Below are positions 58,018 to 64,000 of a stretch of 64,000 nucleotides of DNA, piece after piece. How positions within the stretch are numbered: position 1 is the stretch's first letter; each line of letters begins with the position of its first letter. The stretch covers positions 4,154,001-4,218,000 of the forward strand of contig NZ_CP173678.1 in the NCBI RefSeq assembly GCF_051903925.1, given 5' to 3'. The position numbers and the translations under genes were made by a program. Source of the stretch: G051903925 sp051903925. GTDB lineage: Bacteria; Pseudomonadota; Alphaproteobacteria; Zavarziniales; Zavarziniaceae. The notes beneath the pieces were generated by a model. It was not told the DNA's origin and did no database searches. It saw only the letters and a program-made list of their open reading frames with translations.

Positions 58018-59498
58018 CAGCGTCCTCCCCACCAGGCATCGGGCCGCGCGGTAAAGCCTGCGGCATCCTCGATCACGTCGCCGATGCGGATCAGCGTCTC
58101 CTCGTCGAACGGCCGACCGATCACCTGCAGGCCCAGCGGCAGGCCGTCGCCCGACAGGCCGCCCGGCAGGGCCAGGCCCGGCAGGCCGGCCAGGTTGGCG
58201 GTCACGGTGAATACGTCGTTCAGGTACATGGCGATTGGATCAGCCGAGCCTTCGCCAAGCGGGAAAGCCGGCCCCGGCGTCGTCGGGGTCAGGATCGCAT
58301 CGACCTTCTCGAACGCCGTCGTGAAGTCGCCGGCGATCAGGCTGCGCACCTGCTGTGCCTTGAGGTAGTAGGCATCGTAATAGCCGGCGGAGAGCACATA
58401 GGTGCCGATCAGGATGCGCCGGCGCACTTCCTTGCCGAAGCCTTCGCCGCGTGTGTTCTCGTACAGCTCGATCAGGTTGCCGCCGTCCTTGCGGAAGCCG
58501 AAGCGCACGCCGTCATAGCGGGCCAGGTTCGACGATGCCTCGGCCGGTGCGACCACGTAATAGGCGGGCAGCGACAGGTGGGTGTGGGGCAGCGAAATCT
58601 CGACGATCTCGGCGCCACCGGCCCGCAGCCAGTCGCAGCCCTGCTGCCACAGCGCCTCGATCTCGGCCGGCATGCCGTCGATCCGGTATTCCTTGGGCAC
58701 GCCGATCCGCAGGCCCTTCACGCCCTTGCCCAGCGCCGCCTCGTAGTTGGGCACGGGCGTGTCGACGCTGGTCGAATCCTTGGGGTCGTGGCCCGCCATG
58801 CTCCCCAGCATCAGGGCCACGTCGCGCACGCTGCGCGCCATCGGTCCCGCCTGGTCGAGCGAGGAGGCAAAGGCCACGATGCCCCAGCGCGAGCAACGGC
58901 CATAGGTCGGCTTCAGCCCGACCGTCCCGGTCAGGGCGGCCGGCTGCCGGATCGAACCACCGGTGTCCGTCCCCGTCGCCGCCAAGCACAGGCGCGCCGC
59001 CACCGCCGCGGCGGAACCGCCAGAGGAGCCACCGGGCACCAGCGGCCGGTTGTCGCCGGGCCGCCGCCACGGGCTGATGACCGGGCCGAACGCGCTCGAT
59101 TCGTTGGACGAGCCCATCGCGAACTCGTCCATGTTGAGCTTGCCCAGCAGGACGGCGCCGTCGCGCCACAGGTTGGCGGTCACGGTTGACTCGTAGGGCG
59201 GCACGAAATTGCCGAGGATCCTGGAGCACGCCGTGGTCCGCACGCCCCTGGTACAGAACAGGTCCTTGATCCCGATGGGCAGGCCGTCCAGCGGACCCGC
59301 CTCCCCCTTCGCGCGCCGGGCGTCGGAGGCATCGGCCATGGCCAGCGCCTGCTCCGGCGTCTCGACCACATAGGCATTGAGGGCGCGGGCGTCCTCGATC
59401 GCGGCGACATGCGCCTGGGCCAGTTCGCGCGCGCTGAAGCGGCGGGCGGCCAGGCCGTCGCGGGCTTCCGCCAGGCCCAGGTGGGTCAGCTCGCTCAT
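58017..59498 (-). CDS. gatA: Glutamyl-tRNA(Gln)/aspartyl-tRNA(Asn) amidotransferase subunit A
   Basis: 493 residues. The amidase Ser-cisSer-Lys triad is visible: IGIKDLF, GGSSGGSAAAVAAR and TDTGGSIRQPAALTG. It releases ammonia from Gln for transamidation. Its start overlaps gatC (ATGA). Confidence 0.97.
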
Positions 59499-59782
59499 TC
59501 GACCACCTTCGGCACGGTGAAGAAGCCATGTTCGGCGTGCGGCGCATTCGACAGGACATCCGCCGGGATGCCGCCGTCCGTCACGGCGTCGTCGCGCCTT
59601 GGCAGGGAATTGTGGACGACGGACGTCATGGGCGCGACGCCGGCCGTATCGACCGCAGACAGTTGTTCGACCCAGTTCAGGATGCCGTTGAGTTCCTGGA
59701 CCAGCGGCGCAATCTCCGCCTCCTGGACCTTGATGCGCGCCAGGCGCGCAATCTTCACCACATCCTTGTGATCGACCGACAT
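59495..59782 (-). CDS. gatC: Glutamyl-tRNA(Gln)/aspartyl-tRNA(Asn) amidotransferase subunit C
   Basis: 95 residues from ATG 59782 with GAGGCGGTGG. KIARLARIKVQEAEIAPLVQELNGILNWVEQL and the C-terminal FFTVPKVVE are the usual GatC features; it clamps GatA to GatB. First gene of gatCAB. The presence of the complex suggests indirect charging of tRNA-Gln or tRNA-Asn. Confidence 0.96.
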   Translation of the reverse strand: MSVDHKDVVKIARLARIKVQEAEIAPLVQELNGILNWVEQLSAVDTAGVAPMTSVVHNSLPRRDDAVTDGGIPADVLSNAPHAEHGFFTVPKVVE

Positions 59783-59989
59783 TCCACCGCCTCTGTGAGG
59801 GTCATCGCGGGACCCAATGCCGCAGCCCGGCCGCACCCCAAGGGGCCCGTCCGCGCGCGGCGGACCCTAGCACCGTGCCCGCGCCACAAGCAACGGAACG
59901 CGAACCTGACCCGCGGCCTTTGCGGGTCGACTGCGCGTCCGGCAAAGTGGGCCGGGTTGCCCCTGCAGCGACCTCTTGAGGATTCGCGT

Positions 59990-60931
59990 GTGATCGTCGT
60001 CCGGGACCTGATCTACGACTACCCCAGCAAGCGGGCGCTGTTCGGCCTGTCGTTCGATGTCGCGCCGGCGACGATCACGGCCCTGGTCGGCCCCAATGGC
60101 GCGGGCAAGACGACGCTCATGCGCTGCCTGGCCGCCCTCGACGCGCCGTTCTCCGGGACGGTGGAGGTCGACGGCATCGATGTCGTGGAACACCCGCGCG
60201 AGGCGCGCGCCCGGATCGGCTTCCTGCAGGATTTCTACGGCCTTTACGATCAGCTGAGCGTGAAGCGCTGCCTGATGCACCATGCCGCGATGCGTGGCGT
60301 GCCGGGCGCCGAACAGGCCGAGCGCGCGCGGGAAACGGCGGCCGCCGTCGGCCTGACCGAGCGGCTGGAGCAGCGCGCCGGCACCCTGTCGCGGGGCCTG
60401 CGCCAGCGCCTGGCAATCGGCCAGGCGATCATCCACCGGCCGCGCATCCTGCTGCTGGACGAACCGGCGGCGGGGCTCGACCCCGATGCGCGGGCCGAGT
60501 TGTCGGACCTGCTGCTGGCGCTTAAGGCGCGCGGGATGACGCTGATCGTGTCGTCGCACATTCTGGTCGAGCTGGAGGACTATTCCAGCCACCTGATGGT
60601 GATCCGCGATGGACGCTTGGCCGAACACGGGCCGCTTGCCGGCAGCGCCGCCGACGGCCGCCGCCTGCGGCTGGACCTTGCCAGTCCGGTCGCGGCGCTG
60701 GGACAGGTCCTGGCTGGGCAGGCCGGCGTGCATGGCGTGGAGGCGGCGGCAGAGGGCGCGGCCTTCCTGTTCCGCGGCGACCTGGGGGCACAGGCGACGC
60801 TGCTGGCGGCCCTTGTGGCCCAGGGCCTGCCCGTCGCCGCCCTGGCCGAGGAACGCGCCTCGCTCACCGAACGCTATCGCCTGAGCGCGCGCGGCGCGGC
60901 CGGCAGCCCCGTGGCGGAGACCCCGCGATGA
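59990..60931 (+). CDS. ABC transporter ATP-binding protein
   Basis: 313 residues from GTG 59990 with GAGGA eight bases upstream. Walker A GPNGAGKT, signature LSRGLRQR and Walker B ILLLDEPAAGLD with SSHILVELE are intact. The C-terminal 80 or so residues are an added domain typical of Nat/CcmA-like drug or lipid exporters. Its permease follows by ATGA overlap. Substrate unknown. Confidence 0.95.
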   Translation: MIVVRDLIYDYPSKRALFGLSFDVAPATITALVGPNGAGKTTLMRCLAALDAPFSGTVEVDGIDVVEHPREARARIGFLQDFYGLYDQLSVKRCLMHHAAMRGVPGAEQAERARETAAAVGLTERLEQRAGTLSRGLRQRLAIGQAIIHRPRILLLDEPAAGLDPDARAELSDLLLALKARGMTLIVSSHILVELEDYSSHLMVIRDGRLAEHGPLAGSAADGRRLRLDLASPVAALGQVLAGQAGVHGVEAAAEGAAFLFRGDLGAQATLLAALVAQGLPVAALAEERASLTERYRLSARGAAGSPVAETPR

Positions 60932-62280
60932 ACCCCGAACTGCGCCGCAACCTTTGGCTCGAATTCTCGCCGACGCGCGTCATCATGATGCCGCTGATCC
61001 TGGCGCTGGTCCTTGCCATCGCCTGGATGAGCAATTCCGTGCCGTCGGTCGCGCGCACGGTGACAGGCATCCTGCTGATTCTGTGGGGCACCCGGCTGGC
61101 CGCCGACGCTGTATTGGCGGAAGTCGCCGACCGCACCTGGGACGCGCAGCGAAGCGCGTCGCTGGGCCCCCTGGCGATGACGATCGGCAAGCTGTTCGGG
61201 GCGACGGCATTCACCTGGTATGGCGCGGCGCTGGCCCTGCCCTTTGCCATGATGTTCGGCGGGCACGAGGATCCGACCACGCCGCGCCTGCTGCTGATCG
61301 GGATCCTGGCCCAGGCGGTCGCCCTGCTGTCCAGCCTGATCGTCCTGCGCCTGCGCCCGACGGGCATGCGCATGCCCGCCACGTTCGCCCAGATCATCGG
61401 CATTGGCGTGGCCATCCTGTTCCTGACGTCGATCCCCGCGGCAGCACTGCAGGCGATCAACTGGGGCGGCCACGCCTTCCCCGGGCCGCTGTTCACGCTG
61501 GCGACCCTGCTGTTCGCGGCGGGCTGGGCCATTGCCGGTTGCTGGCGCCTCATGCGGGAGGAACTGCAGTACCGGAACCAGCCGCTGGTCTGGATCGGCT
61601 TCGTGCTGTTCTGGATGATCTACGCGGCGGGTCTGGGCGTCGGCGAGGCCGGGGACGGCTGGCATATGCAGCCGGCCTTTGCCGTGGCCGTGGTGGCCAG
61701 CGTCCTGATCGCGCTGGCCGAACCAAAGGGCGTGGGCGCGATCCGCGCGCTGCTGCTGGCCGTGTATCGCGGCCGTCCGCTCGACATCGTGGCCACGCTG
61801 CCCGGCTGGGTCTGGAGCGGGCTGCTGGCGCTGCTGGCGGCCCTGGCCATCATGGTGGAGCAGGCCGACGCCGGGCGACAGCTGACCGAGATGCTGGGCA
61901 GCGCCACCGGGCCGACCGACGCCGCCCTTTATGGCAGCATCACGCTGCCGCTCGTCATCCTCGCCTTCGCCCTGCGTGACGTCATGCTGATCCACTTCGT
62001 GGCATTGACCGGCACCGCGCGCTCGCACATGGCATGCATCGTCTACCTGACCGTGCTCTATGCCGGTCTTCCCACCCTGCTCTATGCGTCCGAGGCCTAT
62101 TCCCTGTTGCCGCTTTTCCTGCCCTTTGCCGTGGGGCCAGAGGGCCTGGCCCAGACCAACCCCGCTTTGCCGCTGGCGGAGGCCGCGCTCTTCGCCGGCC
62201 TGCTTGTCTGGCGCTACCGCTCCCTGGTCCGGGGCCTGGGCGACGGCCGCATCGCCGGCACCGCCGGGGCGCGCGCCTGA
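60928..62280 (+). CDS. ABC transporter permease, integral membrane
   Basis: 450 residues with about twelve hydrophobic helices (start MNPELRRNLWLEFSPTRVIMMPLILALV). It is unlike the usual six-helix ABC-2 permease in length, but the pairing with the ATPase by overlap is strong. Its stop overlaps the ruvX start (TGATG). Confidence 0.85.
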   Translation: MNPELRRNLWLEFSPTRVIMMPLILALVLAIAWMSNSVPSVARTVTGILLILWGTRLAADAVLAEVADRTWDAQRSASLGPLAMTIGKLFGATAFTWYGAALALPFAMMFGGHEDPTTPRLLLIGILAQAVALLSSLIVLRLRPTGMRMPATFAQIIGIGVAILFLTSIPAAALQAINWGGHAFPGPLFTLATLLFAAGWAIAGCWRLMREELQYRNQPLVWIGFVLFWMIYAAGLGVGEAGDGWHMQPAFAVAVVASVLIALAEPKGVGAIRALLLAVYRGRPLDIVATLPGWVWSGLLALLAALAIMVEQADAGRQLTEMLGSATGPTDAALYGSITLPLVILAFALRDVMLIHFVALTGTARSHMACIVYLTVLYAGLPTLLYASEAYSLLPLFLPFAVGPEGLAQTNPALPLAEAALFAGLLVWRYRSLVRGLGDGRIAGTAGARA

Positions 62281-62768
62281 TGCCGGTGATCCCGATCGAG
62301 GCGATCGTCGCCCTGCCTGGACCTGCGATGCGCCTGGCGGGCCTCGACCTCGGCACCAAGACGATCGGCGTCGCGCTGTCCGACCTCACGCGCTCGGTCG
62401 CCAGCCCGCTCAAGGTCATCCGTCGCACCAAGTTCAAGGCTGACGCGGCGGAACTTCTGGCCATTGCCGAGCGCGAGGGCATTGCTGCCTTCGTCCTGGG
62501 CCTGCCGCTCAACATGAACGGGACAGAGGGACCCCGCTCCCAGGCGACGCGGGCCTTCGCCGCCAACCTGTTGAAGGAGCGCGACGTGACCATCGCGTTC
62601 TGGGACGAGCGGCTGTCGACGGCCGCCGTGACCCGGACCCTGCTCGAAGCCGACGCCTCGCGCGCCCGCCGCTCGGAGGTCGTGGACAAGCTGGCCGCGG
62701 CCTACATCCTGCAGGGCGTGCTCGACTACCTGCGGGGGTCAGCCTCGGCCAGCCGGTCCAGCTTCTGA
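62280..62768 (+). CDS. ruvX: Putative pre-16S rRNA nuclease / Holliday junction resolvase RuvX (YqgF)
   Basis: 162 residues from ATG 62280. The RNase H-like core is clear: LAGLDLGTKTIGVALSD, VLGLPLNMNGTEGPRSQATRAFA and FWDERLSTAAVTRTL. Family members mature the 5' end of 16S rRNA. Its first 16 residues, before RLAGLDLG, look like an extension. Coupled to the ABC permease, an unusual partner. Confidence 0.92.
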   Translation: MPVIPIEAIVALPGPAMRLAGLDLGTKTIGVALSDLTRSVASPLKVIRRTKFKADAAELLAIAEREGIAAFVLGLPLNMNGTEGPRSQATRAFAANLLKERDVTIAFWDERLSTAAVTRTLLEADASRARRSEVVDKLAAAYILQGVLDYLRGSASASRSSF

Positions 62769-62788
62769 GGCTTCGCGGCGCCGACCAC

Positions 62789-62818
62789 GCAGTGCAGCAA
62801 TCCCCTTTTGTGCACTGC
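62789..62818. repeat. Inverted repeat after ruvX
   Basis: GCAGTGCA (62789-62796) and TGCACTGC (62811-62818), spacer 14 bases. In the 227-base gap before the EamA gene, which contains nothing else I can name. May be a terminator or an operator. Confidence 0.45.
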
Positions 62819-62995
62819 CGCCCGCACCGCATGCTGTATGCTGGATCTCAGGCGGGGGATCGAGCGCCGGCCATTGCCGCGCGCCGCCCAACCTCAACAA
62901 TCGTCATCGCTGCCAGCATCCCGCTGGTTGCCGACCTTTCCTCTGGGCCGGACTGAAATCATGCGCGCGTGTGCGGTGGGTATGGGTGTCGAGTC

Positions 62996-63895
62996 GTGAG
63001 CAGCGGGGTTCTGGCCGAGGGCCTGAGCGCCAATCGGGCCTATCGGATGGGCCTGCTGATGATGGCAGGCGCCATGCTGATCTGGAGCACGGCGGGCCTG
63101 TTCGTGCGCGGACTGTCCCTCGATTCCTGGACGATCCTGGCCTGGCGGGGGGTATTCGGTGCCGCGACCTGCCTGGCCTTTCTCTACTGGCAGGAGGGGC
63201 GCAACACCTGGCGCGCGTTCCGCGGCATGGGCGCGCGCGACTGGGCCTTCGTCGTTGCGACCGCGGCGAGCATGGTTCTGTACGTGCATGCGCTGAAGCT
63301 GACGACGATCGCGCATGTCACGATCATCTACGCGGCGCTTCCCTTCATCGCGGCATTCCTGGCGCGGCTGGTCCTGCGCGAGCGCACCAGCCGCGCGACA
63401 TTGCTGGCCAGCGCGGCGGCGATGGCCGGAATCGTGATCACGGTGGTGCATGGGGCCGGCGGCCAGTCGACGCTGCTGGGCGACCTGCTGGCCTTTGCGA
63501 TGACCGTCCTGGGCGCCGGCATGATCGTGATCGTGCGCGGCCAGAAGACGGTGGTGCCGATGATCCCGGCGGCCTGCCTGTCCTGCCTGCTGGGCAGCGC
63601 CATGGCCCTGCCCTTCGCCTCTACCACGCTGCCGTCGCCGGGCGAGATGGTGCTGCTGATGGGGTTTGGCATCAGCTTCCTGGGCATCGGCCTGATCCTG
63701 TTCGTCAACGCCGCTCGCCTGCTGCCGCCCGCCGATGGGGCGCTGATCGGGGCGCTGGATGCGCCGCTGGCGTGCCTGTGGGTCTATCTGGCCTTTGCCG
63801 AGTTGCCCAATGCCTGGACCATCGTCGGCGGCGCCATTGTCGTCATCGCCGTGGTCGGCCACATCCTGCTGGAGAACCGCAGCCCCCGGCGCTGA
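62996..63895 (+). CDS. EamA/DMT family transporter
   Basis: 299 residues from GTG 62996. Ten hydrophobic helices in two five-helix EamA repeats (MLIWSTAGLFVRGLSLDSWTILAWRGVF in the first, LPPADGALIGALDAPLACLWVYLAFAE in the second). Drug/metabolite exporter of the inner membrane; substrate unknown. Confidence 0.92.
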   Translation: MSSGVLAEGLSANRAYRMGLLMMAGAMLIWSTAGLFVRGLSLDSWTILAWRGVFGAATCLAFLYWQEGRNTWRAFRGMGARDWAFVVATAASMVLYVHALKLTTIAHVTIIYAALPFIAAFLARLVLRERTSRATLLASAAAMAGIVITVVHGAGGQSTLLGDLLAFAMTVLGAGMIVIVRGQKTVVPMIPAACLSCLLGSAMALPFASTTLPSPGEMVLLMGFGISFLGIGLILFVNAARLLPPADGALIGALDAPLACLWVYLAFAELPNAWTIVGGAIVVIAVVGHILLENRSPRR

Positions 63896-63914
63896 CCGCC
63901 GGGGGCCCAGGCGT

Positions 63915-63998
63915 CTAGCGATCCACCAGCCATACGGTCGGCGGCAGGTCGAGCCCCTCCTCGACCGGGCCGAGCAGGACCTTGGCGCCGACCAGTGC
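63915..63998 (-). CDS. C-terminal end of an unidentified protein (cut by window edge)
   Basis: The minus-strand frame runs off the right edge and ends at TAG 63917-63915. The visible tail reads ALVGAKVLLGPVEEGLDLPP then TVWLVDR. Too short to identify. Convergent with the EamA gene, 19 bases away. Confidence 0.5.
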   Translation of the reverse strand, partial: ALVGAKVLLGPVEEGLDLPPTVWLVDR

Positions 63999-64000
63999 CT

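Overview
The window is a GC-rich chromosomal segment, densely coded on both strands. The 16S/23S rRNA sequence, the gatCAB genes, the DUF4167 and DUF1178 proteins, the intracellular PHA depolymerase and the split ispG-hisS-prfA-prmC gene order all point to an alphaproteobacterium, possibly of the Rhodospirillales type. I cannot fix the genus from sequence alone. There is no CRISPR array, no insertion sequence and no phage gene. Most of it is core genome with small accessory metabolic islands between core operons.

Layout. 1-5.5 kb: nitroreductase tail, an SDR diverging from a TetR/fatty acid desaturase/DUF4336 unit, a DJ-1/PfpI protein and a periplasmic Cache-like protein. 5.6-11.4 kb: a chemoreceptor with a very long ectodomain, pyrE, an acyl-CoA dehydrogenase and two small-domain proteins. 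11.5-13.4 kb: a candidate peptide-modification locus made of a 50-residue peptide gene on the minus strand, a stand-alone PqqD-like protein and a PRMT-like methyltransferase. 13.4-16 kb: GST, PHA depolymerase and a membrane protein. 16.2-21.5 kb: an aa3-type cytochrome oxidase cluster (CtaG, CopD-like, DUF2231, CoxB, CoxA-CoxC fusion, small membrane protein). 21.5-24.4 kb: YghU-type GST, a frameshifted acyl-CoA-dehydrogenase-like gene and its TetR neighbour. 24.3-29 kb: type I secretion ABC exporter and adaptor flanking a TPR/glycosyltransferase-like protein. 29-30.2 kb: thioesterase and ABM monooxygenase. 30.3-36.1 kb: a complete rRNA operon on the minus strand (16S-Ile-Ala-23S-5S-fMet) with boxA, promoter and terminator.

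36.2-64 kb is mainly housekeeping: M23 peptidase, clpB, DUF4167 protein, the ispG-hisS-prfA-prmC operon, two paralogous OmpA-type proteins, a PEGA-domain Ser/Thr kinase diverging from a PP2C phosphatase, the comF-grxC-nitrilase-DUF1178 unit with an upstream DinG-type helicase, a lipoprotein, gatCAB, an ABC exporter pair coupled to ruvX, and an EamA transporter.

Genes are often translationally coupled: ATGA, GTGA or TGATG overlaps join TetR-desaturase, CtaG-CopD, CoxB-CoxA, prfA-prmC, gatC-gatA-gatB, DinG-comF, grxC-nitrilase-DUF1178 and the ABC pair-ruvX. The most promising undescribed system is the peptide/PqqD/PRMT-like locus at 11.58-13.41 kb. Its peptide has a W-x-x-P-x-V motif like the leader motif read by PqqD-fold recognition domains, and no standard RiPP synthetase is nearby.
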